Source: an uncultured Pelagibacteraceae bacterium
GTDB lineage: Bacteria; Pseudomonadota; Alphaproteobacteria; Pelagibacterales; Pelagibacteraceae
Reading direction: 5' to 3'
DNA length: 53,988 nucleotides
Assembly (NCBI GenBank): GCA_902592545.1
Contig: CACJFA010000004.1
Location: 1-53,988, forward strand
Shown here: one piece after another, positions 9,645 through 19,708 of the stretch
Numbering within the stretch: the stretch's first letter is position 1
How the letters are laid out: the number at the start of each line of letters is the position of its first letter
The notes under the pieces: model-generated
Database searches by the model: none
Told to the model about the DNA's origin: nothing
Seen by the model: the letters and a program-made list of their open reading frames with translations, nothing else
Made by a program: the position numbers and the translations under genes

Positions 9645-12279
9645 ATGTAGTTAATGGAATTAGTGTAATAGTAAAAAATAAATTTTCTTCTGGGACAAGA
9701 TCATTATCTTTATAAAAAGTTTTATTGAATTTGATACCTGCCGTCAAACAATCATTTTTATACTCATAGATTAAATTATAATACTCAGTTAAATCAATTT
9801 TCTTATTTCTTCTTGTTGAAAATGAAAAAATATTATTTTCATCAAAATTATATGAAATTTTGTTTGAAATAGAGTGATTGGAGCCAATCTCACCTCTTTG
9901 TTCTTCATAGTTAAATTCTGTTAAAAAGTTATTAACTTCAAATTTAAAACCTAAAGAATGAGAGTCAATAGTGTCAAAGTTATTATCAATAGAGAAATTA
10001 TAATTTAAACTCGTACTTTCAAAAAGTTCGTTGTTAATTGAACCATATAGGTTTGAATTTTTTTTGTCTAAAGTTGAAGTTTTTGGAATTTTTGTTTCCA
10101 TTTTATCTCGTAAAACTGCTGCTAGCCTTAACTCAAAAAACTTATCTTTTTCTAAATCATCTCCTTCTATTTCTATTTCTGAAATATTTTCAATTTTATC
10201 TAATTTATAATTTAAACCCATAGTTAGTGACTTGCCTGCTTCGAATGAATCACTAAGTCCTAGTCTGTTAATTTCAAAGATATTATCTGCATTTAACAAT
10301 CTATTTGAAGAGCTATAATCCTTCATATTATTACCTGGGTTTGCTCTAAAAGAAATTTTTGGAGTTAAAATTTCATTTTTATTAATATCCCTTCTAACTA
10401 GTGGCAAACTAGTTTCAATCTCGGCGATACCCATACCTTCTACTCTAGGTGATGACTTATATGTGGGATCATTTTTTCCCATAGAATTAAGGTTCTTTAG
10501 ATATAAGTTAAAATTATTTTTAAAACCTAAATTTGAAAAGTAATCTCTAGATTGTAAATTTAAATCATTAGTTATTGATGTTCTGAGATTATTTGTATCT
10601 TTTAAATTATTACTTCCACTAGAATTAAGACTAACTGATCCATCAAAATCAGAAATATTTATATTCTTTGAAAAGTTATATGAAGGCAAAACGTATTGAT
10701 ATCTATCACTATGTTTTTTTCCTAGCTCTTCAAATACCTGAAAGTTACTTGAAAAATCATAATCTTGATGTTCTAAATCAATGTTAATATTTGAAACCAT
10801 TGTATCTTTATTGGTTGGTATTACATTGCTTTCAAATGAGTAAAGATTGTTTTGAAAGACTTTTAAATAAGTATCATTATTTACACGTTGTAAATTTGCC
10901 TCTAATTTTGAACTTTCATAATTTGATAGATTTAAATCCTGTACAAAATTTAAAAAAACATGATTTATGTTTTTTTTTTCTTCAGTAGGAGATGATTTAT
11001 ATCCTCTTGTTAAACCAACATCTGATATTAAAGACCAGTCTTTAGTAACTTTTCTGAATTCATTTTGTAAAATTATTTTATTATCATCAAAAATAGTTGG
11101 TTTAAATGTACTATCTTTATTATCTCCCATAGTTAAAAAATATGGAATAAAAATTGATGAACCTAATTTTTTAGAGTTATTAAATTGAGGTTTTAGGAAA
11201 CCAGTTCTTCTTTTTACTGTTGGGTCTGGATGAAAAAATTTTGGAAAATATATTATTGGAATATCATACATTCTTAAAACTGCATTTTCATATATTAAAT
11301 CTTTTTTTACTTTATCATGTATAACTTTTTCTGATTGGATACTCCAAGGAGGGCATTTGTCAGTAATTTTACAACTTGTAAATATCCCTTTTTTAATTAC
11401 AGTTTGTTTTTCGTTACCAAAAGATGAAACCCCATATATTCTTGGATCTTGTTCACTATTTCCAAAAATTTCTTTGTGAATTTTTATTTTAGTATTTTTT
11501 GCAACAAAAGATTTCTTATTAAAATCAAAGATACCTTCAGAAAAATAATAATTATCAATACCATCGTTATCTGCTTTAGCATATACATTAACTTCTTTTC
11601 CTTTAAGAATTTTTTTATCAATTTTGTATAAAAAACTTTCTAATTCATAGGTATTTCCATCTCCATCCTCTATGATTGCTTTTTTATCTGAAAGTAATTC
11701 TTTATTATTTTTTATAAATTTTACATTCTTAGATTTAAAATTATACTTATTCTCAATCACCGCAATAGTTTTTCCTTCTGTAAAAATTATTTCTTCATTT
11801 TTAAGATAAGTCGCTTTATCAGTATTAATAATTGTTTCTTTTTTTATATCTGTGAATTTTACATTATCTTCAGCATTTAAAACATTTGTAATTTTGTTAA
11901 ATTTAAATTTTGATGCAATTATAGTGCTATTTTTATTTACAGCTTTTGAATTACCTTCTGTAAAAATTATTTCTTCATTTTTAAGATAAGTCGCTTTATC
12001 AGTATTAATAATTGTTCCATCTTTTGTGTCTGTGAATTTTACATTTTTTGATACATTTAAAATGTTTGTAATTTTATTATAGATAAAATTTTCCCCCTCT
12101 ATTACTAAACCATCATTAGTAATTGCCTTTCCTCCTTTTGAGCCAACTATAAGATTTCCATTTTTAGTAATATCAATCTCAGTAACATTAAAATTAAATT
12201 CATCTGCTGAGTGCGAAAAATTTATAGAAAATAAAAAAAAATATACAAAACTAATTATAGTTATGAGTTTATTTTTCAT
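9613..12279 (-). CDS. lptD: LPS-assembly protein LptD
   Basis: An 888-residue outer-membrane protein, somewhat longer than the Escherichia coli protein. Residues 1-25 form a signal peptide. Residues 30-250 are the periplasmic LptA-like beta-jellyroll domain and hold a 60-residue internal duplication. From about residue 290 (CPPWSI region) the OstA C-terminal beta-barrel follows, with alternating aromatic strands to the end. LptD inserts lipopolysaccharide into the outer leaflet. The neighbouring lptF and lptG code for the inner-membrane permease of the same machine, and surA, whose product folds LptD, follows with a 32-bp overlap. Two cysteines (CKITDKCPPW) lie at the barrel entry and one late in the barrel; disulfide pairing is not evident. 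Confidence 0.93.
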   Translation of the reverse strand: MKNKLITIISFVYFFLFSINFSHSADEFNFNVTEIDITKNGNLIVGSKGGKAITNDGLVIEGENFIYNKITNILNVSKNVKFTDTKDGTIINTDKATYLKNEEIIFTEGNSKAVNKNSTIIASKFKFNKITNVLNAEDNVKFTDIKKETIINTDKATYLKNEEIIFTEGKTIAVIENKYNFKSKNVKFIKNNKELLSDKKAIIEDGDGNTYELESFLYKIDKKILKGKEVNVYAKADNDGIDNYYFSEGIFDFNKKSFVAKNTKIKIHKEIFGNSEQDPRIYGVSSFGNEKQTVIKKGIFTSCKITDKCPPWSIQSEKVIHDKVKKDLIYENAVLRMYDIPIIYFPKFFHPDPTVKRRTGFLKPQFNNSKKLGSSIFIPYFLTMGDNKDSTFKPTIFDDNKIILQNEFRKVTKDWSLISDVGLTRGYKSSPTEEKKNINHVFLNFVQDLNLSNYESSKLEANLQRVNNDTYLKVFQNNLYSFESNVIPTNKDTMVSNINIDLEHQDYDFSSNFQVFEELGKKHSDRYQYVLPSYNFSKNINISDFDGSVSLNSSGSNNLKDTNNLRTSITNDLNLQSRDYFSNLGFKNNFNLYLKNLNSMGKNDPTYKSSPRVEGMGIAEIETSLPLVRRDINKNEILTPKISFRANPGNNMKDYSSSNRLLNADNIFEINRLGLSDSFEAGKSLTMGLNYKLDKIENISEIEIEGDDLEKDKFFELRLAAVLRDKMETKIPKTSTLDKKNSNLYGSINNELFESTSLNYNFSIDNNFDTIDSHSLGFKFEVNNFLTEFNYEEQRGEIGSNHSISNKISYNFDENNIFSFSTRRNKKIDLTEYYNLIYEYKNDCLTAGIKFNKTFYKDNDLVPEENLFFTITLIPLTTYERSIYKRTN
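11774..12016 (-). repeat. Exact 63-bp direct repeat inside lptD, 180 bp apart
   Basis: Bases 11774-11836 and 11954-12016 are identical over 63 bp. The offset of 180 bp equals 60 codons, so the frame is kept. At protein level the similarity extends over about 50 residues each, with the shared core IINTDKATYLKNEEIIFTEG at about residues 88-109 and 148-169. This is a duplicated beta-jellyroll unit; identical DNA points to a recent duplication or gene conversion. Confidence 0.93.
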
Positions 12280-13342
12280 TTATTTTGACTAACATTATAG
12301 TGTTTATAATACCTAATAATATCAAAGGTATCCAAATTGCAAACATTATTGGAATTTTTTCTGTTGAACCCATCACATTAAAAAAATTACTGATATAATA
12401 AATTAACACTGAAAAAAAGAGTCCAATTACAATTTTTAATGTATTGCTTTTAAAATTTTTTGTATTGAACATTATTACTGAAGAAAAAATAGTCATTAAC
12501 ATCAAGAAAATAGGAAAAGTTAAAATTTTGTAAATTTGTAAATTTACGTCAACTATTGAATAGTTTAAAGAATTATAATTATCTCTGAGGTTAATTAATT
12601 TAATTATTGACAATGATGACAGGTTAGAAAATAAAGACTCTATCATTTTAAGATTAAAATTTGTCTTAAAATTATATAAATCTTCATTTTTGCTTGTGTT
12701 TTTTTCTACTATGGAAGCATCGTAAATAATCCAAGTATTATTTTTTATATCTATTTTGTCACTTTTTATATTTCTAATAGGATTGTAGTTTTTATCAAAA
12801 GTTGTGATGATCGTATTTTTTAAAAAATTAGTTTCTATTTTTGATGAATTTATAATGCTAATTTTATCTTCATAAATATCCTTTATCCATAAGCCATTTT
12901 TGTTAATTACAGCCAAATATGTTTTATCTTTAGAGTATTGATTTTTAAATTCTAAATAATAACTCTGCAAGTTTGAGGATAAATTGTAAAAAAATACAAT
13001 AATTAATGTACCTAACAGCAAACTAAGAATAGAAAGAACTTTTACTATTTTAAAATTATTTAAACCAAAATATTTGAAAATATTAATCTCATTATTATTT
13101 AAAAGTTTAATAAAAAAAAATTGAGTTGAAACTAAAAAAATAAATGGAAACATTTCAAAAATTATTGATGGAGAACTCATTAATGACAAATATATGGGAT
13201 AAAGAGTATTTACATTTTTATCACTAAAAAATTCAATTTCTTTTAAAATATTCAAAATAAAAACTAAACTTGTCATAATACAAAAAATGTTGAAAAATGA
13301 TTTTAAAAAAATTGATGATAAAAATTTAATATATGTGTTCAT
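12269..13342 (-). CDS. lptG: LPS export ABC transporter permease LptG
   Basis: A 357-residue YjgP/YjgQ family protein. Three membrane helices lie in the first 120 residues, a periplasmic jellyroll-like domain spans about 130-245, and three more helices end the protein. LptF and LptG form the inner-membrane channel that LptB drives to extract LPS. It is called LptG because it is the second of the pair, as in other Proteobacteria. It overlaps lptF by 4 bp and lptD by 11 bp, which suggests coupled translation. Confidence 0.9.
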   Translation of the reverse strand: MNTYIKFLSSIFLKSFFNIFCIMTSLVFILNILKEIEFFSDKNVNTLYPIYLSLMSSPSIIFEMFPFIFLVSTQFFFIKLLNNNEINIFKYFGLNNFKIVKVLSILSLLLGTLIIVFFYNLSSNLQSYYLEFKNQYSKDKTYLAVINKNGLWIKDIYEDKISIINSSKIETNFLKNTIITTFDKNYNPIRNIKSDKIDIKNNTWIIYDASIVEKNTSKNEDLYNFKTNFNLKMIESLFSNLSSLSIIKLINLRDNYNSLNYSIVDVNLQIYKILTFPIFLMLMTIFSSVIMFNTKNFKSNTLKIVIGLFFSVLIYYISNFFNVMGSTEKIPIMFAIWIPLILLGIINTIMLVKINEK

Positions 13343-14463
13343 TTTAAATATTTGTATTTATTAAATTTGAATTTATAAAATAGTACAGAGTAAATTAATA
13401 AAACAGAAATCATAGGAATAAAAATTAACAAAAGATTTTTAGATAAAGTTTTATCAACATAACCCAATAAACTTTCAGAAATAATTATTATTAAGATTCC
13501 AATTATAAAAATTAAAAATCTAATCTTTAAGTAATTTATATTTTCCTTTGGTATCAAAAGATTAATTGATGAAATTAAAATTAATAGTGGTAAATAAAAC
13601 GGGTTAATTAATCTTTCTATAAGTTCTCTGTAAACATTTCTTGGGTTATCTTTATTACAATTTATTATTTCAATTTTTTCAGAATTAAATAAACTTTTTA
13701 TACAATTAATTAAACTTTCAGTAGGTTGCTCTTGAAGTTTTTTATGAACAACCATATGTGAGTTCATATCACCTAATCCAAAATCTGATTTTGAAAAACT
13801 AAAATTAGTAATTTTACCTTGAGTGCTACTTAAAGTTTGTCCATCATATAAAACTAAAATTTTATTATTTCCTTTATTTTCAAAAACACCTTTCTTTGCA
13901 TAAGTTATTTGGAATGAATTCTCTGCAGCTTTTTTAATATATATATTTATTAGTTCATTATTTTTATTTTTATCATCAGCATAAATTGTCAAACCTTTTA
14001 TAGTATCATTAAATTTTTTTGGTTTAATTAAACCTTCAAAGTAATCTACATCAGAAGTTCTTAGCTCGCTTCTTGATATCTCTTCAGATTTAGGAACAAC
14101 AATTGATGTCAAAAAAATTTGACCTGCTAGCAAAATTAAAGAAAATAGTAAAAAAAAATTTATTACACTAAGTTTTTCTATTCCATGATTCCAAAAAATC
14201 ATTAGTTCGTTATTCATTTCGTATTTAATAAACACATATGAAAAACTAAAAAAAATGCAGAATGGTAATACTTTTGTAATAATTTTTGGAATATTTAAAA
14301 GAGTATAGTTCATGTATACTGAATAATTTCGACCATCTTCGATTATAATGTCTAAAAAATTAACTGCCTGAAATACCCAAATTATAGAACTAATCCCTAG
14401 CAATGTTACTAGAAAAAATATTAAACAGTCTGATAATAGTTTTTTAAATATAATTTTTTTCAT
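13339..14463 (-). CDS. lptF: LPS export ABC transporter permease LptF
   Basis: A 374-residue YjgP/YjgQ family protein with the same plan as LptG: membrane helices at about residues 12-30, 55-75 and 100-120, a periplasmic domain (about 125-275) and three C-terminal helices. The conserved cytoplasmic loop between helices 2 and 3 includes YEMNNELMIFWNHGI, the region that contacts LptB. It is the first gene of the envelope operon; the gap to divergent pepA is about 60 bp. No lptB is in the window. Confidence 0.9.
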   Translation of the reverse strand: MKKIIFKKLLSDCLIFFLVTLLGISSIIWVFQAVNFLDIIIEDGRNYSVYMNYTLLNIPKIITKVLPFCIFFSFSYVFIKYEMNNELMIFWNHGIEKLSVINFFLLFSLILLAGQIFLTSIVVPKSEEISRSELRTSDVDYFEGLIKPKKFNDTIKGLTIYADDKNKNNELINIYIKKAAENSFQITYAKKGVFENKGNNKILVLYDGQTLSSTQGKITNFSFSKSDFGLGDMNSHMVVHKKLQEQPTESLINCIKSLFNSEKIEIINCNKDNPRNVYRELIERLINPFYLPLLILISSINLLIPKENINYLKIRFLIFIIGILIIIISESLLGYVDKTLSKNLLLIFIPMISVLLIYSVLFYKFKFNKYKYLK

Positions 14464-14491
14464 TGAAAAATGATATTTTTATTCATATATA
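14463..14491 (+). promoter_or_regulatory. Sigma-70 type promoter of pepA-ndk
   Basis: TTGAAA (14463-14468) is followed after 17 bp by TATATA (14486-14491). Transcription would start near 14498, giving a leader of about 27 bases before the ATG at 14525. The first base of the -35 box is shared with the lptF start codon on the other strand. Confidence 0.6.
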
Positions 14492-14524
14492 GCATTCATC
14501 TCGTATAGAGTGTATTTAAAACTT

Positions 14525-15979
14525 ATGTCAGTTAAAATTATTTATAAAAAAAACTTGTCTAAAAAAAACTTTTCTAATGAAGTTTTGTTTATTGATGAAA
14601 AATTCAATATTTCAAGTTTAAAAAAACATATTTTAAGCTCAGAATATTCATATATTAGTGATCTAATAAAGTCGAGCGATCTACAAAAAAAAATATTAAC
14701 TTTTGATTATTCTTCTAAAAAAAAAATAATATTAATATCTTTAAAAAAAGAACTTAATAGTACCGAGGTAGAAAATTTAGGAGCTAAATTTTACGAATTT
14801 TGCAAGAGCTTTAAAAAATATGATTATCATATTAATTCAGATACCGTATCTATAAAATTTAAAAATTTAATTGGATATTTTTTGCATGGATTTAAATTAA
14901 AATCATACAAATTTGATAAGTACAAAACTAAAAAAAATAGAAAAAATATATTAATAACAGTAACTGGAAAAAATATCTCATCTATTAAAGATCAAATAAA
15001 ATTTAAAGCTATAGAAGAAGGAACTTTTTATACAAGAGATCTGGTTTCTGAGCCTGGAAATGTTTTACATCCTGATGAATACGCAAAAAGACTCAAATCT
15101 TTAAGCAAGATTGGTTTAAAAGTTAATATTTATGACGAAAAAAAATTAAAAAAACTTGGAATGAATACTTTACTTGGAGTTGGTCAAGGAAGCATCAGAG
15201 GCTCTTATTTAGTTACAATGGAATGGAAAGGTTTAAAAGATAAATCTAAACCTTTAGCATTTGTAGGAAAAGGAGTTTGTTTTGATACTGGAGGTATTTC
15301 TCTTAAACCAGCTAAGTTTATGGAAGACATGACATATGATATGGCGGGTTCAGCCGTTGTAGTTGGGTTAATGAAAAGTTTGGCTTTAAGAAAAGCAAAG
15401 GTAAATGCTGTAGGTGTAGTTGGACTTGTTGAAAATATGCCAGGTGGTAATGCGCAAAGACCAGGAGATATAGTTAAATCATATAGCGGCAAGACAGTAG
15501 AAATTTTAAATACAGACGCTGAAGGAAGATTGGTATTAGCTGATGCACTTACATATACTGAAGAAAAATTTAAGCCAAAATTTATAGTAGATTTAGCGAC
15601 ACTAACAGGAGCAATTATTGTTTCTCTTGGATCTGAATACGCCGGTTTATTTTCAAATGACGATAAGTTGTCAAATGAATTAATTCATGCAGGAGATAAT
15701 GTTCAAGAGAAGGTTTGGAGAATGCCGTTAAATAAAAATTTTGACAAATTAATTGATTCAAAAAATGCAGATATGCAAAATATTAATTATGTTGGCGGAG
15801 CAGGATCCACAACAGCTGCTCAATTTTTACAAAGATTTATTTTAAACAAAACACCTTGGGCACATTTAGATATAGCTGGAATGGCTTTTTCAAAATATGG
15901 TGGAGCATTAAATTCTGGTGGTGCAACAGGTTATGGAGTGAGATTATTAAACAAACTAATCGAGGATCATTATGAGTAA
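14525..15979 (+). CDS. pepA: Leucyl aminopeptidase PepA (M17 family)
   Basis: A protein of about 484 residues. The N-terminal half is a divergent, lysine-rich macrodomain-like region; the C-terminal catalytic half contains the M17 motifs: [24 protein letters not shown] and the signature [14 protein letters not shown], which supply the two-metal ligands and catalytic residues. It removes N-terminal residues from peptides in the cytoplasm. The frame opens at a GTG (14510), but ATG 14525 (MSVKII) is preferred because the visible promoter would place 14510 only about 12 bases from the transcript start. It overlaps ndk by 8 bp. Confidence 0.94.
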   Translation: MSVKIIYKKNLSKKNFSNEVLFIDEKFNISSLKKHILSSEYSYISDLIKSSDLQKKILTFDYSSKKKIILISLKKELNSTEVENLGAKFYEFCKSFKKYDYHINSDTVSIKFKNLIGYFLHGFKLKSYKFDKYKTKKNRKNILITVTGKNISSIKDQIKFKAIEEGTFYTRDLVSEPGNVLHPDEYAKRLKSLSKIGLKVNIYDEKKLKKLGMNTLLGVGQGSIRGSYLVTMEWKGLKDKSKPLAFVGKGVCFDTGGISLKPAKFMEDMTYDMAGSAVVVGLMKSLALRKAKVNAVGVVGLVENMPGGNAQRPGDIVKSYSGKTVEILNTDAEGRLVLADALTYTEEKFKPKFIVDLATLTGAIIVSLGSEYAGLFSNDDKLSNELIHAGDNVQEKVWRMPLNKNFDKLIDSKNADMQNINYVGGAGSTTAAQFLQRFILNKTPWAHLDIAGMAFSKYGGALNSGGATGYGVRLLNKLIEDHYE

Positions 15980-16382
15980 TTTAGAACAAACATTATCAAT
16001 AATCAAACCAGATGCAGTCGAAAGAAATCTTGAGAATGAAATTAAAGAAATGTTTAAAAGCGATGGTTTTGGAATATTAAAAGAAAAAAAAATTCAAATT
16101 GAAAAATCTGAGGCAGAAAAATTTTATAAAGTTCATGAAACAAAGCCATTTTATAACGATTTATGTGATTATCTCTCATCTGGTCCAATTGTGGTTATGG
16201 TTCTTGAAAAAGAGAATGCAGTTTTGGCAAATAGAGAATTAATGGGTGCGACAAATCCAAAAGACGCACTAGAGGGTACTATTAGAAAAAAATATGGAAT
16301 TTCAATTGATAAAAACTCAGTACATGGATCAGATAGCGTCGAGAATGCTAAAATCGAAATAGATTTCTTCTTTAAAGATTAA
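15972..16382 (+). CDS. ndk: Nucleoside diphosphate kinase
   Basis: A 136-residue protein with the family start [21 protein letters not shown] near residue 91 and the active-site histidine in the NSVHGSDS motif near residue 116. It transfers the gamma phosphate from ATP to other nucleoside diphosphates. It overlaps the end of pepA by 8 bp, so it is probably cotranscribed. Its 3' end overlaps convergent purN by 11 bp. Confidence 0.97.
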   Translation: MSNLEQTLSIIKPDAVERNLENEIKEMFKSDGFGILKEKKIQIEKSEAEKFYKVHETKPFYNDLCDYLSSGPIVVMVLEKENAVLANRELMGATNPKDALEGTIRKKYGISIDKNSVHGSDSVENAKIEIDFFFKD

Positions 16383-16953
16383 AGACTTTTATTATAGCCT
16401 TTGGATACAGTTTATGTTCTTGAACTAGAATTTTTTTAGCGAGAGAGGTTATAGTTTCATTTTTTGAAATTTTAATTTTTTTTTGCAGAATAATTTTTCC
16501 AGAATCTAATTGAGAATTTACAAAATGAACTGTACATCCTGAATATTTTTCTTTATTATTTAATGCTCTTTCGTGAGTATTTAAGCCTTTATATTTAGGC
16601 AGTAAAGATGGATGTATATTTAAAATTTTTCCTTTAAACCTTTTAATAAAATTCTTAGATAGAATTTTCATAAATCCAGCTAAACAAATCATTTCAATAT
16701 TATTTATTTTCAAAATAGAAAGCAATTTATTTTCGCTCAAATTTTTATTTCTAAAATTTAGTACTTTTTTTTTTATATTATAAATTTTAGAATAATTTAA
16801 TCCCTTTGCTTTAGCGTTATTTGAAAAAATTAACTCAATAGTTATAGGAGATTTATTATTTTTTGAAAATTTGATCAGAGATTTTAAGTTACTTCCTGTA
16901 CCTGAAATAAATACAGCTGTCTTAACTTTACTATAACCAGTTGATAGAACCAT
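16372..16953 (-). CDS. purN: Phosphoribosylglycinamide formyltransferase PurN
   Basis: A 193-residue protein with VFISGTGSNLKSL near the N-terminus, the catalytic stretch ILNIHPSLLPKYKG (Asn and His of the active site) and the aspartate in QLDSGKII. It formylates GAR with 10-formyl-THF in purine synthesis. It overlaps the end of purM by 23 bp; the first 10 residues before the family core come from this overlap and no closer ATG exists. purM-purN order matches many bacteria. Confidence 0.96.
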   Translation of the reverse strand: MVLSTGYSKVKTAVFISGTGSNLKSLIKFSKNNKSPITIELIFSNNAKAKGLNYSKIYNIKKKVLNFRNKNLSENKLLSILKINNIEMICLAGFMKILSKNFIKRFKGKILNIHPSLLPKYKGLNTHERALNNKEKYSGCTVHFVNSQLDSGKIILQKKIKISKNETITSLAKKILVQEHKLYPKAIIKVFNL

Positions 16954-17959
16954 TTAGTTTAACTTTATTTTCACCTTTATAAATTTTTCCAATAACATAA
17001 GGCCTGTACTTTTTAGAAAAAAATTTATTTATTTTTTTAATATTTTTACTTTCAACAATAAGGCAAAAACCAACCCCACAATTAAATGTTTTAAGCATTT
17101 CCTTTTCAGAAATTTCATTGTTTTTTAGCCAATTAAATATTTTAGAAGTTTTAATTTTATCTAAATTTATATTTGCAGAAAGTTTATCTGGTATAACTCT
17201 TTTAATATTATCAGATAATCCTCCTCCAGTTATATTTGCACAACCATTAATTAAATTTTTATTAATTAAATTCATTATTTCTTTAACATATATTTTAGTT
17301 GGTTTTAAAAGTTCAGATTTTAAGAATTTATTTTTTTTAATGTTGATTTTTTTTTGTTTTATTAAATATCTTACAAGAGAAAAACCATTAGAATGTAAAC
17401 CATTCGAGGGAATAGCTAATATAAGATTGTTTTTTTTTATTTTATTTTTATTTAAAATTTTATTCTTTCCAACAATACCAACAGCAAAGCCTGCAATATC
17501 AAATTTTCCTTTTTCGTAAGTACCTGGCATTTCTGCAGTTTCTCCACCGACAAGTTCACATTCTGATTGATCGCAGCCTTTTTTAATACCTTTTATTATT
17601 GCTCTAAGTTTTTTATGATCAATTTTATTTATAGATATATAATCTAAAAAAAGTAATGGCTTTGCGCCTTGAACAATTAAATCGTTTACACTCATGGCGA
17701 CTAAGTCAATTCCAATTGTATCAAATTTATTTAAGGTATTAGCGATTTCAATTTTAGTTCCTACACCATCTGTGCATGCCACTATGTTGGGCTGCTTAAT
17801 ATTACTTGGTATGTTTGTAATTGAACCAAAACCACCTATATTAGAAAACTTTTTTTTGCCTCTTTTATTTGCTGAAATTGTAGAAATGAAATTAACAAAT
17901 TTGTCAGCAGCATTAATATTAACTCCACTTTTTTTATAGGTAAATTTTTTTTTATTCAT
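16931..17959 (-). CDS. purM: Phosphoribosylformylglycinamidine cyclo-ligase PurM
   Basis: A 342-residue AIR synthetase. The N-terminal YKKSGVNINAAD motif, the ACTDGVGTK loop, DLVAMSVNDL and the GGETAEMPGTY signature (near residue 140) are all present. It makes AIR from FGAM with ATP. Its start lies 11 bp from the start of a divergent gene, so its promoter must overlap the coding region of that neighbour. The C-terminal domain is lysine-rich but complete. Confidence 0.97.
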   Translation of the reverse strand: MNKKKFTYKKSGVNINAADKFVNFISTISANKRGKKKFSNIGGFGSITNIPSNIKQPNIVACTDGVGTKIEIANTLNKFDTIGIDLVAMSVNDLIVQGAKPLLFLDYISINKIDHKKLRAIIKGIKKGCDQSECELVGGETAEMPGTYEKGKFDIAGFAVGIVGKNKILNKNKIKKNNLILAIPSNGLHSNGFSLVRYLIKQKKINIKKNKFLKSELLKPTKIYVKEIMNLINKNLINGCANITGGGLSDNIKRVIPDKLSANINLDKIKTSKIFNWLKNNEISEKEMLKTFNCGVGFCLIVESKNIKKINKFFSKKYRPYVIGKIYKGENKVKLNGSINWL

Positions 17960-17970
17960 TAATATGTTTT

Positions 17971-19059
17971 ATGAAATTTATTTCTCTACTTAATAAATTA
18001 AAGCTTTTATATAATTTATTTTTATTTCTTGCTTTAATAAATATTTTCTTTTCCACAGAAAAAAGTCATGCAAAGACATTTTCTATAAGCGATATTGAAA
18101 TATCAACACCTTTTGAAATAAATTTTAATAAAAATGAAATTATTGATAATGGATTCGTAGAGGCATTTAATGAACTTATTTTGTCAATTGTCCAAAGTAA
18201 AGATCAAATAAAATTAAAAAATACTTCAATTAATCAAATAAAAGGTATGGTTGAAACTTTCTCTATTGTAGAGGAGAAGTTTATTGATGAAATTTATTAT
18301 CTTACTTTGAATGTTTCATTTAATAAAAAAAATATATTTGATTTACTAGAGTCAAAAAATGTATTTCCATCATTACCTTTTAAAAAAGATATTTTATTTA
18401 TTCCTATTTTTGTTGATCAAAATAAAAATCAAGTTTCAATGTTTTCAGAGAGTATATTATTTACTAGCTGGAATTTAAATAACAAAAGATACAATCTTTT
18501 AAATTATATCTTACCTACCCAAGATCTTGATGATTTTAGTTTAATTAAAAAGAATATTAATAATTTAGAAGCTTATGACTTCAAGGAAATTATAAATAAA
18601 TACAATATTAATGATCATATAATTATGATTGTTTTTAAAAATAACAATAAAATAAGAATATTTAACAAAATTTTTTTTAATCAAAAAAAAAATTTAAAAA
18701 ATTTTAATTACAGTGATGTGAATTTTGATAATAAAGAAGAGATCTTTACATTTATTGATAAATTAAAATTAGTTTATGAAGATTTTTGGAAATCACAGAA
18801 TGAAATTAATACTTCAGTTAATTTATCTTTAAATATTTCTATAAATAATTCTAATAATATTAAAATTAATAAATTTGAAAGAATTCTATCTGAAATGGAT
18901 TTAATATATAATTTTTATATTTATAAATTTGATAATAAAAATAATTTTTATAAAGTTATTTTTAATGGAACACCTGATAAATTTTTAGAGCTTATGATTG
19001 ATCGGAATTATAATTTTGAAATTAAAAATAAAATTTGGGTTTTAAATGATAAATCTTAA
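17971..19059 (+). CDS. DUF2066-type exported protein
   Basis: A 362-residue protein without a known function. Residues 1-34 look like a signal peptide (hydrophobic core around LLYNLFLFLALINIFF, then a likely cut after SHA). The rest is Asn-, Lys- and Ile-rich, with no clear catalytic motif. I assign it to DUF2066 mainly by its place: a DUF2066 gene commonly sits between purM and hda in Alphaproteobacteria. It overlaps hda by 14 bp. A role in the cell envelope is a guess based on the signal peptide. Confidence 0.65.
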   Translation: MKFISLLNKLKLLYNLFLFLALINIFFSTEKSHAKTFSISDIEISTPFEINFNKNEIIDNGFVEAFNELILSIVQSKDQIKLKNTSINQIKGMVETFSIVEEKFIDEIYYLTLNVSFNKKNIFDLLESKNVFPSLPFKKDILFIPIFVDQNKNQVSMFSESILFTSWNLNNKRYNLLNYILPTQDLDDFSLIKKNINNLEAYDFKEIINKYNINDHIIMIVFKNNNKIRIFNKIFFNQKKNLKNFNYSDVNFDNKEEIFTFIDKLKLVYEDFWKSQNEINTSVNLSLNISINNSNNIKINKFERILSEMDLIYNFYIYKFDNKNNFYKVIFNGTPDKFLELMIDRNYNFEIKNKIWVLNDKS

Positions 19060-19708
19060 TCAACAAATACTTAAATTTGATTATGAGCAAAATTTTAGAG
19101 ATCAGGATTTTTATGTTTCAAATAGCAACAAACATTCTTTTAACCTTTTAAACAGTTGGCCAAAATGGGAAAAAAATTTTATAAACTTAATAGGTGAAAA
19201 GTTTTCAGGAAAAACTCATCTAATAAATATATTTTTAGAAAAAAATAAAGGAATTAAAATTAATTCAGAAGATCTTAGTAATGATTTTCTTCAAAAAATT
19301 AAAATATATGAAAATATTATTATTGAGGATTTAGCTGAGAAAATAAATGAAAACTTGTTATTTACACTTATTAATTTAATCGATCAGGATAATAAGTATT
19401 TGATAGTAACCTCAATAACGCCAATAGTTGATATTAAATTTAAACTAAATGATTTAAATTCTAGATCTAATAATTTTATTTTATCTCAAATTGAAAAACC
19501 TGAAGATGATTTAATCTATGCATTAATATTAAAAAATCTTTCTGATCGTCAAATATCAATAGACCACAAGCTTGTTGAATTTATAATTAAAAGAATTGAT
19601 AGAACATATGGCAAAATTTCTGATTTCATATATAAAATCGACGAAATTAGTTTAAAAAGAAAAAAACCGATCGATTTTAAAATTATTAAAGAAGCTTTAG
19701 AGGTTTGA
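19046..19708 (+). CDS. hda: DnaA-related regulator Hda
   Basis: A 220-residue AAA+ protein resembling the ATPase part of DnaA without its DNA-binding domain. Seen are the P-loop GEKFSGKTH (about residues 50-58), a Walker B-like IIIEDL, a sensor 1 region LIVTS, a box VII arginine in LNSRSNN and the sensor 2 region RTYGKISDF. Near the N-terminus QILKFD sits where Hda has its beta-clamp-binding peptide. With the loaded clamp, Hda makes DnaA hydrolyse ATP and so prevents re-initiation. The start lies inside the end of the DUF2066 gene. Confidence 0.85.
   Translation: MINLNQQILKFDYEQNFRDQDFYVSNSNKHSFNLLNSWPKWEKNFINLIGEKFSGKTHLINIFLEKNKGIKINSEDLSNDFLQKIKIYENIIIEDLAEKINENLLFTLINLIDQDNKYLIVTSITPIVDIKFKLNDLNSRSNNFILSQIEKPEDDLIYALILKNLSDRQISIDHKLVEFIIKRIDRTYGKISDFIYKIDEISLKRKKPIDFKIIKEALEV

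Noticed and set aside
11774..12016. The lptD repeat as a mobile element or CRISPR-like array
   Set aside because: There are only two copies, in frame with coding sequence and spaced by a whole protein unit; no terminal inverted repeats or transposase are present.
14510..14524. GTG at 14510 as the pepA start
   Set aside because: The predicted transcript start is about 12 bases before it, and ATG 14525 gives the more natural family start MSVKII.
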